From Lentisphaera araneosa HTCC2155 (lineage in GTDB: Bacteria; Verrucomicrobiota; Lentisphaeria; Lentisphaerales; Lentisphaeraceae): a DNA stretch of 64,000 nucleotides. The first letter of the stretch is position 1, and every line of letters starts with the position of its first letter. Shown here piece by piece: positions 25,245 through 34,274 of this stretch. The position numbers were made by a program, and so were the translations under genes. The DNA lies in contig NZ_ABCK01000003.1 in NCBI RefSeq assembly GCF_000170755.1, positions 1-64,000 of the forward strand. The letters are read 5' to 3'. Under the pieces are notes generated by a model. That model was not told where the DNA came from. It saw only the letters and a list, made by a program, of their open reading frames with translations, and did not search any database.

Positions 25245-26699
25245 ATGAAAAACAATTTTGCTAAACCAATGGATCGTCGTGGATTTTTCAAAATGGGTGG
25301 AGCTGGCTTGGGAGGCCTAGCTCTAAGTTCCATGATAAACCCTGAAGCCATGGCAGCTGACATCCAGAAACAATTACCTCATTTTGCGCCTAAGGCCAAA
25401 AGAATTATTTTCCTCTTTATGAATGGCGGTCCCTCACAACACGACCTCTTTGATCACAAGCCACTTCTTCGTGAACATCATGGTAAAGAACTCTTTATAC
25501 GCGAAGGGAAAGAGGGGGGCTTTATTAAATCGGAACAGCGTTTAACGGGCATGAGTTCTGGACAAGCAAGTTTTCCGATTGCGGGCCATCAATGGGATTT
25601 TAAACAACATGGCAAGAGCGGTGCCTGGATAAGTGACCTGATGCCACATACGGCTAAGATTGCCGATGATCTCTGCTTTGTGAAAAGTATGTATACCGAG
25701 GCGATTAATCATGATCCTGCCGTAACCTTTTTTCAAACGGGTCATCAGATTCCGGGTCGTCCTAGTTTTGGCTCTTGGTTGAGCTACGGCCTAGGTACTG
25801 CCAATAAGAACTTACCAGATTTCTCTGTTTTGGTTTCTCAAGGGACGGGCCGCCCAGGTGGTCAGCCAATTTACACGAAACTTTGGGGCAATGGCTTTTT
25901 GCCTTCAGTTCATCAAGGTGTTCAATTTCGTGCGGGTAATGACCCTGTACTTTATTTAAGTAATCCCAAGGGTGAGCGTCGTAAAGACCGTCGTCATTTA
26001 TTAGATAATTTAAATGGACTGAATCAATTGGCGATGGAGCAGCATCATGATGCTGAGACCCAGACGCGTATCGAGCAATATGAGATGGCCTACCGTATGC
26101 AGATGTCGGTTCCCGAGGCGCTTTCCTTGGGAGATGAGCCCAAAAGTACTTTTGAGCTCTATGGTGAAGCTTCGAAAACACCGGGTACATTTGCGGCGAA
26201 CTGTATTATGGCACGTCGCCAAGCGGAACGAGGCGTACGCTTTATTCAGCTTTATCATCGCGGTTGGGATCAGCACAACAATATACCTACAGCTTTACCG
26301 AAGCAGTGCATGGATGTGGATCAAGCTTCTGCAGCTCTTGTAACAGATTTGAAGCAACGTGGCTTACTTGATGACACCCTAGTTGTTTGGGGCGGAGAGT
26401 TTGGCCGTACGGCATATTGTCAGGGGAAATTGACTGAAGATGAGTACGGACGCGATCATCACCCGCGTTGCTTTACTTATTGGATGGCTGGCGGCGGTAT
26501 TAAGCCAGGTATCACTCATGGTGAAACGGATGAGTTTGGGTATAACGTGGTTGATGGTGGAGTACACGTACACGACTTCCATGCAACGATGTTGCATCAG
26601 TTAGGGATTGATCACGAAAAACTCACTTTTAAGTATCAGGGACGTGCTTTCCGTCTCACAGATGTTCATGGGCATGTGGTCAAGGACATTTTAGTTTAA
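25245..26699 (+). CDS. DUF1501 protein with Tat signal
   Basis: A 484-residue exported protein of the alkaline-phosphatase-like DUF1501 family, almost always encoded next to PSD1. The N-terminus MDRRGFFKMGGAGLGGLALS is a twin-arginine signal, so it is exported folded, probably with a metal cofactor. Conserved segments are FLFMNGGPSQHDLFDHKP, FVKSMYTEAINHDPAVTFFQTG, GGEFGRTAYCQGK and GRDHHPRCFTYWMAGGG, which look like metal-site regions. It starts 11 bases after the PSD1 stop behind AAGGAG, so they form an operon. Function is unknown; a hydrolytic or sulfatase-like role is proposed for the family. Confidence 0.93.
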   Translation: MKNNFAKPMDRRGFFKMGGAGLGGLALSSMINPEAMAADIQKQLPHFAPKAKRIIFLFMNGGPSQHDLFDHKPLLREHHGKELFIREGKEGGFIKSEQRLTGMSSGQASFPIAGHQWDFKQHGKSGAWISDLMPHTAKIADDLCFVKSMYTEAINHDPAVTFFQTGHQIPGRPSFGSWLSYGLGTANKNLPDFSVLVSQGTGRPGGQPIYTKLWGNGFLPSVHQGVQFRAGNDPVLYLSNPKGERRKDRRHLLDNLNGLNQLAMEQHHDAETQTRIEQYEMAYRMQMSVPEALSLGDEPKSTFELYGEASKTPGTFAANCIMARRQAERGVRFIQLYHRGWDQHNNIPTALPKQCMDVDQASAALVTDLKQRGLLDDTLVVWGGEFGRTAYCQGKLTEDEYGRDHHPRCFTYWMAGGGIKPGITHGETDEFGYNVVDGGVHVHDFHATMLHQLGIDHEKLTFKYQGRAFRLTDVHGHVVKDILV

Positions 26700-26730
26700 T
26701 TTCAAAAGATTTTTTTTGGTCTGAATGAAC

Positions 26731-28107
26731 TTATTCTTGTGAGTGTTTAAAAACTTCTTCCCAGAAAACGGGGCTCAAAAATGAGTCATGACCCCCAGGA
26801 AGGATTTTGAAACTTAAGCCCCGATGGCAATGCTTTTGCAGTTCTTCAAAGGTTTCAGGGGGAGCGACGCTATCAATTTCACCAGCGTAGAGGTGAAAGT
26901 TTAAATGAGGCGTGTTTTTTAAAGCTTTGGCAATGTCTTTGGGGCGCAAAGGGTCGGCCGGGCCTAAATCATAGCTGTCCGCCAAGTTATGCATAGGAGC
27001 ATCTATGCAAAAATGCATGAGCGCTTCTTCACCCATTGACCATTTGTCAGTGTCGATGTCCTGCTTTTTGAGTTTAGTAATAATCTCTTTATAATAGTTA
27101 CTAAGTGATTGGCCAACTTGCGTTACATAGGCTTCATGACGATTGAAAACCACATTGAGAACATCTTGTTCTTTACCGAGGTGAAGAAAGCTTTTGTTGA
27201 AATAGAAGTTGTTGATCATGAGTTTTAATTTATGGGGATCAACGGTGTTCTCTGGGCAAATCATCGTTAAAATATTTGATAAATCCTTCCAGTAATTGGG
27301 TGCAGAGAGAAAAACCATGCCAGCAAAGGAGAAGCTATGCCGTCCCTGGATTTTGATTTGGGGTTCATTTTTTGGCGAAAACGTATTTGTTTTGCAATAT
27401 TGAGCAATCAATTCCAAGCGCTTTTTATCTTTGGGATACTTCTTGAGATACTCATTTAAGACTTCTTTGTGTTTAATTATGCGCGCTTCTGCAAAGGGTG
27501 TGGGTAAAGACGTGGCCGCAAAACCATGTGCATGGGCCGAGTAGAGTGAGTTTGGGTACATAGTGATATACCGTTGGATAATGAGCGAGCCAAAGCTTTG
27601 GCCAGTGACCACCCAAGCTTGATGATCAAAGATTTTTTTGCGAATGATTTCAGCATCTTGGACAATGGCTCGACTCAGGTAGTTTTTATAGCGCAGGATA
27701 TCGGAGTCGTGCTGGATTTTAGGTAGGGGAGAAGAAAGTCCAGTGCCTCTCTGGTGGATGATGAGGATGCCATTCTCTTTGGTCATGGGCAGTAAGGAAT
27801 GCACCGCTGAACGAGGATCTAGCCCAGGACCACCATAAAAAAAGCAAATGGGACGTTTGTTTTTATCTGTTTTTTTTGGAAGGCGGTATTCGTAAAAAAC
27901 TCTAAGTGTTTCACCGTCTTTTATTTGGTGACTTTCAGGAACTTGCACCCAATCAAATATGACTTGATCCGGAAGCTTTTCTATATAGTGCCGATCTTGC
28001 GCACTCAGCTCAGATTTTAAACTCTCATAAGGAAATTGCGAGTTTGCTGCTTGCTCTCCCGCATGAGCAAACAAGTAAAGAAAAGCGATACAAATAAATA
28101 AACGCAT
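26731..28107 (-). CDS. Exported alpha/beta hydrolase, S33 proline-iminopeptidase-like
   Basis: A signal peptide (MRLFICIAFLYLFAHAGEQAA) is followed by an S33-type hydrolase. The oxyanion strand reads FFYGGPGLDPRSA, the HxRGTG motif HQRGTGLSSPLP, the nucleophile elbow GQSFGS, the acid region LYAGEIDSVAPPETF and the catalytic His in LPGGHDSFL. Such enzymes cleave N-terminal proline or other small amides/esters in the periplasm. Length is 458 residues, with a long cap domain. It stands alone, convergent with the DUF1501 gene. The true substrate is unknown. Confidence 0.85.
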   Translation of the reverse strand: MRLFICIAFLYLFAHAGEQAANSQFPYESLKSELSAQDRHYIEKLPDQVIFDWVQVPESHQIKDGETLRVFYEYRLPKKTDKNKRPICFFYGGPGLDPRSAVHSLLPMTKENGILIIHQRGTGLSSPLPKIQHDSDILRYKNYLSRAIVQDAEIIRKKIFDHQAWVVTGQSFGSLIIQRYITMYPNSLYSAHAHGFAATSLPTPFAEARIIKHKEVLNEYLKKYPKDKKRLELIAQYCKTNTFSPKNEPQIKIQGRHSFSFAGMVFLSAPNYWKDLSNILTMICPENTVDPHKLKLMINNFYFNKSFLHLGKEQDVLNVVFNRHEAYVTQVGQSLSNYYKEIITKLKKQDIDTDKWSMGEEALMHFCIDAPMHNLADSYDLGPADPLRPKDIAKALKNTPHLNFHLYAGEIDSVAPPETFEELQKHCHRGLSFKILPGGHDSFLSPVFWEEVFKHSQE

Positions 28108-28249
28108 AAAGACCTCCTAATTAATCAATCTCTTACTCTGTTTTGTACTTCATACATTGCAAGGGAAATGAATTAAAAGCTCTTTGAAAAGCAAGAGACT
28201 CAGAGCGTGATTTAGAAAATTATCATCGCTCGGTCTAATAAACTGTATT

Positions 28250-28771
28250 TTAGAGTTTAGTAAGATGTAAATCTTTAATTTGAAATTTGCCGTGAAAAGC
28301 CCCGAATTGAATAGAGATATGGGGGCGGTGTTCTTTTGAAGCTAATTCCTTTGCAGTAAAGGTGTAGGAATGGTTCTGCCAAGTCTTCTGAGGGCTTACA
28401 TTTTTAGTGAGGCCCATGGGAACAAAACGGTTAAGTTTGATTTTTTTTGCTTTAAGATCCAACGGTGGCCTAGATACGAGGCTAAATCTTAATTCGCCTT
28501 CACCTTGCGCCAGAGTGCTGATATTAAGTTCATAAGTTTCTCCGGGTTTTACGTCTACTTCAGTAATTAATGAGAGATAAAAGCTTTCTGAACTATGGGG
28601 AGTTTGGATGGTGAAAAGGTTTCGTGAAAATCTAGGTTTCACCTTAGAGAATTCAGGTTTCTTTTTTAAAATCCAGTATTTTTCCTTGTGCTTAAACTGA
28701 GGGTCTTTAAATAGTTCCTGGGCACTTAGGCAAAAACAAAAAATTGTTATAAGTAGAATAAATTTTTTCAT
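28250..28771 (-). CDS. Small exported beta-rich protein, possible carbohydrate-binding
   Basis: 173 residues with a signal peptide (MKKFILLITIFCFCLSAQ). The rest looks like one beta-sandwich: LFKDPQFKHKEKYWIL near the start, VDVKPGETYELNISTLAQGEGELRFSL in the middle and WQNHSYTFTAKEL later. The pattern of an opening damaged segment plus WQxxSYTFTA resembles carbohydrate-binding modules of the CBM4/9 type, but this is by eye only. The ATG at 28771 lies 8 bases after the upstream lipoprotein gene with AGGAA as ribosome-binding site; the frame extends to 28825 inside that gene. Likely co-expressed with the glycosidase-like protein. Confidence 0.7.
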   Translation of the reverse strand: MKKFILLITIFCFCLSAQELFKDPQFKHKEKYWILKKKPEFSKVKPRFSRNLFTIQTPHSSESFYLSLITEVDVKPGETYELNISTLAQGEGELRFSLVSRPPLDLKAKKIKLNRFVPMGLTKNVSPQKTWQNHSYTFTAKELASKEHRPHISIQFGAFHGKFQIKDLHLTKL

Positions 28772-28778
28772 AGTGTTC

Positions 28779-30131
28779 CTAGTAAAAAGTTGTGAATTGA
28801 TTGGAGTGAGAGATTTCTTTCTCAAGTTGATTGACGCGGTCTTTTAACCACTTTATGGCATTCTGTCTAAACTCATCTGGCTGCGATTCGATTTCTTGTG
28901 CAGCCCACATATTATAGGAGTGGAATTCGTGCCAAAGGCGAGTTTTGTGTCCTGATTTTTGATCGATGATTCCAAAACCTTTGAATTTGTGATTAGGGTA
29001 TTTTTTTGATTCAATTTCTTCATTATGATGGATGCCCCACCACAGCCAGAAAGGGGTTCCCCATTCCAGATTAACTCGAGCAGAAAGTAGTGCTAATCTT
29101 GCCTGAATGAGCTCGGCTTCCCGTTCTTTGACTTTGTAGGAATTCATAACGTGAACGATTGGGTAACCGATTTCTCCAATTCCGATGCGTTTACCGATAA
29201 TTCCAGGGCGAGGCGGAAGTGAATTTTCTACATAGTTGAGGTCATTATAGAGGTCAGCTTTTAATGAATCTGCACTGTGAGGACTCGCCCAGGCTACGAT
29301 TCCTTGAGTTTCATAACTGGAGATAGATACATAATCCAGGTATTCACAACGTGGGAGCACGCTGTTGGTCATGCGCTTGAGTCCAGTTTTGCGGGAGTGG
29401 CGAACTAAGTTGACTTCGGCATAGAAAAAAACTTTTACATTGTTGTGAGCCACTGTTTTTTTTGCATCGTCGATGGCTTTGCCACGGATATTCATCCAGC
29501 TAACCATTTTATCGATTTGTTCGGGAGTCATGTCTTCGTTTTGACCCACTTCCTTCGCTCCCATGAGCCAATCACCTTCCCAGTTACCAATCATGAAAGT
29601 TTTACCGGATTCGTTATAGTTCTTCAGTAGGTAGGAAGTAAATTCGTAGAATTCATCATAAATTTCCTGATCCTTAGAGGGCTTATAATACTTGAAGAGG
29701 GTTTTTCCGTGGGCCCAAAAGAAGGCTAAACGATAGGGAAGATCCAGACTATTTTGATAAACCTGATGTTGAGCTAAGTCGGCGAGACTTGTGTGTTTGT
29801 CGACCTTATACCCTTGTTTGTGAAGGGTTTTGTGGCTTAAGCTGAGTTTAATAATGTCTGATCCGAGGTCCTTTGTGAGGTGCTGGGTCGTCCAAAGTAA
29901 AGTCGCTGTGTCACCATGAATTTCAGGGTTGCGTTCTTCCAAGGGGAGTGCGTGGGGTTGCTGCGGAGCAATCATAAAGCTCTGCAAAGTATTTTCGGAG
30001 GTGATTTTTTCTTGAAGAACGGATTCTTCTTTTACAGTATTTGAAACTGACTTTGTGTGGTTTTGAGTATAAAACATTCCTGGTTGATCGCAGGAAATTA
30101 AAGTGAAAAGTGTGATGAAAATAAAGCGCAT
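28779..30131 (-). CDS. Lipoprotein with a possible TIM-barrel glycosidase domain
   Basis: Lipoprotein signal MRFIFITLFTLISC with the lipid Cys at residue 14, then about 430 soluble residues. Several segments read like a clan-A glycoside hydrolase barrel: FMIGNWEGDWLM (possible acid/base Glu), VFFYAEVNLV, YLDYVSISSYETQG, RIGIGEIGYPIVH (possible nucleophile Glu at a strand end) and PFWLWWGIHHNEE. I cannot assign a GH family. The order on the minus strand is sulfatase, this gene, then the small beta-rich protein, which would suit outer-surface attack on a sulfated glycan. Enzyme activity is inference. Confidence 0.6.
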   Translation of the reverse strand: MRFIFITLFTLISCDQPGMFYTQNHTKSVSNTVKEESVLQEKITSENTLQSFMIAPQQPHALPLEERNPEIHGDTATLLWTTQHLTKDLGSDIIKLSLSHKTLHKQGYKVDKHTSLADLAQHQVYQNSLDLPYRLAFFWAHGKTLFKYYKPSKDQEIYDEFYEFTSYLLKNYNESGKTFMIGNWEGDWLMGAKEVGQNEDMTPEQIDKMVSWMNIRGKAIDDAKKTVAHNNVKVFFYAEVNLVRHSRKTGLKRMTNSVLPRCEYLDYVSISSYETQGIVAWASPHSADSLKADLYNDLNYVENSLPPRPGIIGKRIGIGEIGYPIVHVMNSYKVKEREAELIQARLALLSARVNLEWGTPFWLWWGIHHNEEIESKKYPNHKFKGFGIIDQKSGHKTRLWHEFHSYNMWAAQEIESQPDEFRQNAIKWLKDRVNQLEKEISHSNQFTTFY

Positions 30132-30190
30132 GGGAAACCTTAATATTTGTCTTTATTACTTATTCGCGTGTGAATGAGAAAAGGGACAGG

Positions 30191-31531
30191 TTATTGAGAT
30201 TTCTTTTGAGAAGGTCGCTTCCAGTTGATCTGATTTGCTTTGGAGAGGTAAGCATCCATCGCTTTGCGCATGTCGCTAAATTTTTCAGGGTGTTTTTCAC
30301 TCAAGTCTTTTTTTTCAAAAGGGTCATTTTTGAGATTAAAGAGTTCGTATTGAGATTTTTTACTATTGTTAACCAATTTCCAGTCATCTATTCGCAGGGC
30401 ATGTTTTTTATAAATCTGAAGCCAGGTATAAAACTGCTTTCGTTTTGTGAAATTTTCTTGTTGACCAAATAGAAGCTCGGGTAAAAACGATTTGCCATCC
30501 ATGTGCCCAGAGTAATCAATATTGACTGCATCCAAAAGGGTGGGCATGAAATCCATCGTCATAGCTCTAAAATCTGATAGGCTTTTGGATCTGATTTTTT
30601 CAGGCCAAGTGAATGAAGTACAGACGCGAAGACCACCTTCATACATGTGAGTTTTATCAGCGCGTAATTCGCCATTGTCTGCACCATATTTGATTTTTCC
30701 GCCATTGTCGGAGGTGAAAATAACTAGAGTGTTTTTGTCGATTTCCAGCTCATTCAAAGTATCTAACACACGCCCTATTGAGTAGTCGAGGTGTTCGATG
30801 AGACCACCAATCTTGGCGCGTTTTTCACTCGTGTTTGGCTGTTTCTTTTTAAAATATTCGTAATATTTTTTAGGAGGGTGGATGGGGTCGTGAGGAGCGT
30901 TATAGGAAAGGAATTGAAAAAAAGGTCGCGGATCTTTTTGTGCCTGTTTTATTTCCTCGATTGCCCAATTTGTAAACAGTTCTGTGGCGTGGGTGCCCTT
31001 TGTTTCAACTGCTGTTGAATTATGGTACATATAGGCAACTCCATGTCGAGTGTGCTCCCAATAGTCATCCATCATATCCCCAAGGAAACCATGGAAAATT
31101 TCGAAGCCACGCTCGTTAGGGTGGTTAGGCGATTGCAGTCCAAGGTGCCACTTGCCAATAAGACTCGTGCGGTAGTTATTGCTTTTGAATACATCGGCAA
31201 TGGTGACGGCTTCTGGGTCGAGGTAACCCCAGGAATTATGGTCATGGGTTCTAACGACGCCTGGGACGCCAACCATGTCCTGATTGCGACCTGTTAAGAA
31301 GGCGGCTCGTGATGGGGAGCAGACACAACTATTCGCAGTGAATTGCGTAAAGCGCATTCCTCTATCCATAAGTTGATCTATTTGTGGGGTTTGAATATCC
31401 TTGGAACCATACGCCGAGAGGTCACGGGAGCCTAGGTCATCGACCATGATGAAGAGGATATTGGGTCGTTCGTTGCTAAGTGATATTTGAGCTAGAAGGA
31501 GTAAAAGTAAAGTAAAAGATTTATGGAGCAT
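30191..31531 (-). CDS. Exported sulfatase (formylglycine type), first of the cluster
   Basis: Hydrolyses sulfate esters. A signal peptide (MLHKSFTLLLLLLAQISLS) is followed by the metal-binding PNILFIMVDDLG, then the formylglycine motif CSPSRAAFLTGR with C71 as the residue to be oxidised, GKWHLGLQ, and FTSDNGGKIKYG for the second metal ligands. A short C-terminal domain (DDWKLVNNSKKSQYELFNLKNDP) completes the S1 fold. The ATG at 31531 follows AAGGTG; a GTG at 31540 is in frame upstream. The substrate cannot be fixed, but algal sulfated polysaccharides are usual in this group. Confidence 0.93.
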   Translation of the reverse strand: MLHKSFTLLLLLLAQISLSNERPNILFIMVDDLGSRDLSAYGSKDIQTPQIDQLMDRGMRFTQFTANSCVCSPSRAAFLTGRNQDMVGVPGVVRTHDHNSWGYLDPEAVTIADVFKSNNYRTSLIGKWHLGLQSPNHPNERGFEIFHGFLGDMMDDYWEHTRHGVAYMYHNSTAVETKGTHATELFTNWAIEEIKQAQKDPRPFFQFLSYNAPHDPIHPPKKYYEYFKKKQPNTSEKRAKIGGLIEHLDYSIGRVLDTLNELEIDKNTLVIFTSDNGGKIKYGADNGELRADKTHMYEGGLRVCTSFTWPEKIRSKSLSDFRAMTMDFMPTLLDAVNIDYSGHMDGKSFLPELLFGQQENFTKRKQFYTWLQIYKKHALRIDDWKLVNNSKKSQYELFNLKNDPFEKKDLSEKHPEKFSDMRKAMDAYLSKANQINWKRPSQKKSQ

Positions 31532-31589
31532 GGAAAACACCTTTTTAATTTACTTGTTCGTCACGAATTGAGCTGACGGGACAGGTCGT

Positions 31590-33599
31590 TTATAAAACTT
31601 CTATGTAGATCGATGTTTTAAGTTTATTAATCTGTTTTGATGGCAGTTGACCCCGATGAATAATAAGCTTTTTGAGACTTTTAACTTTATAGATTTTATC
31701 GAGCTGCGATATACCGCTATTACTTATGTCCAAGGTAGAGATTTTGAGGCCTTCAACTTCAGTAATATCTTGTATTGAGGTCTTAGAAATTTTTAAGGTG
31801 CTTAGGTTGAGAAAAGAGAGTGGGTTTTTTCCGGAGGCGTAATATTCGGGACTCTTGAGGAATTCAATACCTTGTGAATTTATGATCAAGGATTGCTCAC
31901 GATAGGAATAGTTAAAACCCTTCGCATCCCACTTGGGATTGATCATTTTTAGTAATTCAATGACGACTTGGTCATAATAATTTGGGTTCCCTCTCACACT
32001 GCTGTCGTAGGCAAGTAATCGCAAAGCCACGGGGTAATCGTATCGTATGTTATTACGGAGGTCGGCTATTAGTTTAGCTAGAGATTCAATTTTTAGTAAG
32101 CCAATGGGGGCTCGAGTTGCATCTACATATTTTTTGCTGAGGTCGCGAAGTGTTTTGGATTCTTTATAAGGCAGCTCGTTGATTTCTTTGAATCGCTGCA
32201 TGAGAAAAAGCGAGAGGATTAAATGATGCCTAGCAGCTATGTTTTTAGGATCTATTTTCAGGAGCTCCTTGGCATTGGTGAGGGTTTTGTTGAGAGATTG
32301 GCGGGGGTACTCATAGATAAAAGTTTTTGAAGTTAATTCAGATTCGGAAAGGAAGCTGTTCATAAGGCGATTGACGAGTTCTTTACTTTCTTGGAGTAAT
32401 TGATCTGATTTGTTTTTTTCTTGTTCAAGATTATGAGCTGATTCTTCGGCTCTCAAGGTTTCTATTTGAGCCACTTTGACTTGTTCCTGAAGGGCATTGA
32501 TGAAATAAAAGCAGAGTGCAAAAATGATCAGAAGAGCACTGAAGCTGGTAACTGAAGCAGCTTTATTTCGCTTGATGAGGAGTCTTAGTTCTTTGAGAAG
32601 ACTCGCTTCTTCAGCTTCAGTAGAAAAGCCTGAGAGATATTTTTGTATATCGAGTTTAACTTGAGCGACGGAATTATAGCGTTCGTCTTTGTTGACTTTC
32701 ATACACCGTTTAATGACGGCAAGTAAACTTTGTGGAAGAGGTCGCCCTAAATTATTTGACGGTTCAAGAAAATCACCCTGGCGTGTTTTTTTCAAAATAT
32801 CCTCAAAAGTACTCCCTGAAAATGGAGGCTTTAGACAGAGGATTGAGTATAGCATACAACCAAGAGCAAAAACATCTGCTTTTTCGTCTAGTAGGCTTTT
32901 AGTTTCTGTTTGTTCTGGTGCCATGTAGCCCGGTGTTCCGATGATCTCGTTTCTTTGAGTAACGTGATTGAGTAGATCGGTATTGAGAAGAAGCTCCTCG
33001 AAGTCCTGAGTTTCATGTTGGTTGAGTGTTTTGCCGAGGCCCCAATCACAGACGAGGACCTCACCAAAGCGACCCACTTGGATGTTAGCAGGCTTGAGGT
33101 CTAAATGGATGATTCCACGAGAATGAGCAAAGGAAATTGCATCACAGATTTTTATGAATATGAGAAGAAGTTCATGTAGAGGGTAAGTGTTTTCATAATG
33201 CTTATCACTTTGACTAAGTCGTCGAAGGATGTCTTGGAGTGAATTGCCTTCCTTGAGATCCATTGTGAAAAAAGGGAGACCTTTTTCATTGACGCCAATA
33301 TCGTGTATTGAAATGATATTGGGATGCTCGAGCATAGCGGTTAAGCGAGCTTCTTTGAGGAATAATTCATTGAATGAGGTGTCAATATCAGGGAGGAGCT
33401 CAGCCATGGCGACATGACGAGAGGTCGATTGATCAAAGACTTTGGTAATTTTTTTCATCCCGCCGGTGGCAACGGTTTCGACAAAGCGGTAGCGACTTTC
33501 GATGTCTTGAAGTTCCGCATAAATGGGGGTGTTTTCAGCGGGTTCTTCGTGAAAGAGGTCGGAGAATTTTCGAGCAAAGTCTTGGTTATTATTACTCAT
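31590..33599 (-). CDS. PVC-type Ser/Thr protein kinase with transmembrane and LRR-like C-terminal part
   Basis: The kinase domain spans about residues 38-315. The Gly-rich loop region is GGMKKITKV, the helix-C Glu is E83 (LKEARLTAML), the catalytic loop HLDLKPAN (D167), the metal loop DWG (D185, not DFG), and the activation end GTPGYMAPEQ. The strand-3 VAIK motif reads VAMA (63-66), so the usual ATP-anchoring Lys is missing. A membrane helix follows (around 350-370), then a soluble part ending in short leucine-rich-like repeats (LSTLKISKTSIQDI; ISTLDISNSGISQL). It overlaps the ECF sigma gene by 8 bases. A signalling role with that sigma is inferred; active kinase or pseudokinase is open. Confidence 0.88.
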   Translation of the reverse strand: MSNNNQDFARKFSDLFHEEPAENTPIYAELQDIESRYRFVETVATGGMKKITKVFDQSTSRHVAMAELLPDIDTSFNELFLKEARLTAMLEHPNIISIHDIGVNEKGLPFFTMDLKEGNSLQDILRRLSQSDKHYENTYPLHELLLIFIKICDAISFAHSRGIIHLDLKPANIQVGRFGEVLVCDWGLGKTLNQHETQDFEELLLNTDLLNHVTQRNEIIGTPGYMAPEQTETKSLLDEKADVFALGCMLYSILCLKPPFSGSTFEDILKKTRQGDFLEPSNNLGRPLPQSLLAVIKRCMKVNKDERYNSVAQVKLDIQKYLSGFSTEAEEASLLKELRLLIKRNKAASVTSFSALLIIFALCFYFINALQEQVKVAQIETLRAEESAHNLEQEKNKSDQLLQESKELVNRLMNSFLSESELTSKTFIYEYPRQSLNKTLTNAKELLKIDPKNIAARHHLILSLFLMQRFKEINELPYKESKTLRDLSKKYVDATRAPIGLLKIESLAKLIADLRNNIRYDYPVALRLLAYDSSVRGNPNYYDQVVIELLKMINPKWDAKGFNYSYREQSLIINSQGIEFLKSPEYYASGKNPLSFLNLSTLKISKTSIQDITEVEGLKISTLDISNSGISQLDKIYKVKSLKKLIIHRGQLPSKQINKLKTSIYIEVL

Positions 33600-34203
33600 T
33601 AAAAAGGTGCATTTCCTGTTTTAAAACTTGGATTTCACTTAGAAGTCTTTCTTTGACTCGGTTTTTTAGTTTGTTGACCGAGTTGCGTTGCAAGTCGAGT
33701 TTTTCTGCAATGACATCTGAAGGGATGCTTTCCATACTCATCTTAAAGACTTCCATCGCTTTCCCGGAGAAGATGGGAGTGACGCGATCCATGGCGGCTT
33801 GGACAACATAGACTTCCCACTCAGACTGAATGAGTTTTTCAATTTCAGGCTGAGAAATCGGAGCACTCAACTCCTCTTCGTTACGAAATTTTTCGATTTT
33901 ATTTGATTGACGATGGACTTTTCGATAGTGATCCATGACACGGCGGTGGATAATGGAACTCATCCAGGTGCGGAACCTGGCGCGATTGCTATCAAACTCT
34001 AGCTTTGGCAAAGATTTCCATAATGAGATTAATACTTCTTGTGCAAGATCGGCTTTGTCGTTTTCATTTACGCCCATTTGATGAAGGATGACCATGACAA
34101 ATTTATGATAGTAGTTGGCGAAGTCATCCCAAGCCTGCTCATCGTCAGGGTTCTGTGCTCTTTGCAAAAGAGTTAATCGTGTATTCCAATCACCTGCGCT
34201 CAT
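33592..34203 (-). CDS. ECF RNA polymerase sigma factor paired with a kinase
   Basis: A 203-residue ECF factor. Region 2 contains NDKADLAQEVLISLWKSLPKLEFDSNRARFRTWMSSIIHRRVMDH (quoted in parts: DLAQEVLISLW and FRTWMSSIIHRRVMD), and region 4 the HTH SMESIPSDVIAEKLDLQRNS then VNKLKNRVKERL. Its stop overlaps the kinase start, a pairing frequent in planctomycetes, verrucomicrobia and lentisphaeres. The gene lies between two sulfatases on the same strand, with only 71 bases to the end of the upstream sulfatase. The simplest guess is control of the sulfatase/pseudopilin block. Confidence 0.92.
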   Translation of the reverse strand: MSAGDWNTRLTLLQRAQNPDDEQAWDDFANYYHKFVMVILHQMGVNENDKADLAQEVLISLWKSLPKLEFDSNRARFRTWMSSIIHRRVMDHYRKVHRQSNKIEKFRNEEELSAPISQPEIEKLIQSEWEVYVVQAAMDRVTPIFSGKAMEVFKMSMESIPSDVIAEKLDLQRNSVNKLKNRVKERLLSEIQVLKQEMHLFNE

Positions 34204-34274
34204 AAAATGCCTGCTTTTCTATTCTAAAGATAATCTTATTTAATATTTTAAAACCTGTGAAGGAGAAAAACAAT

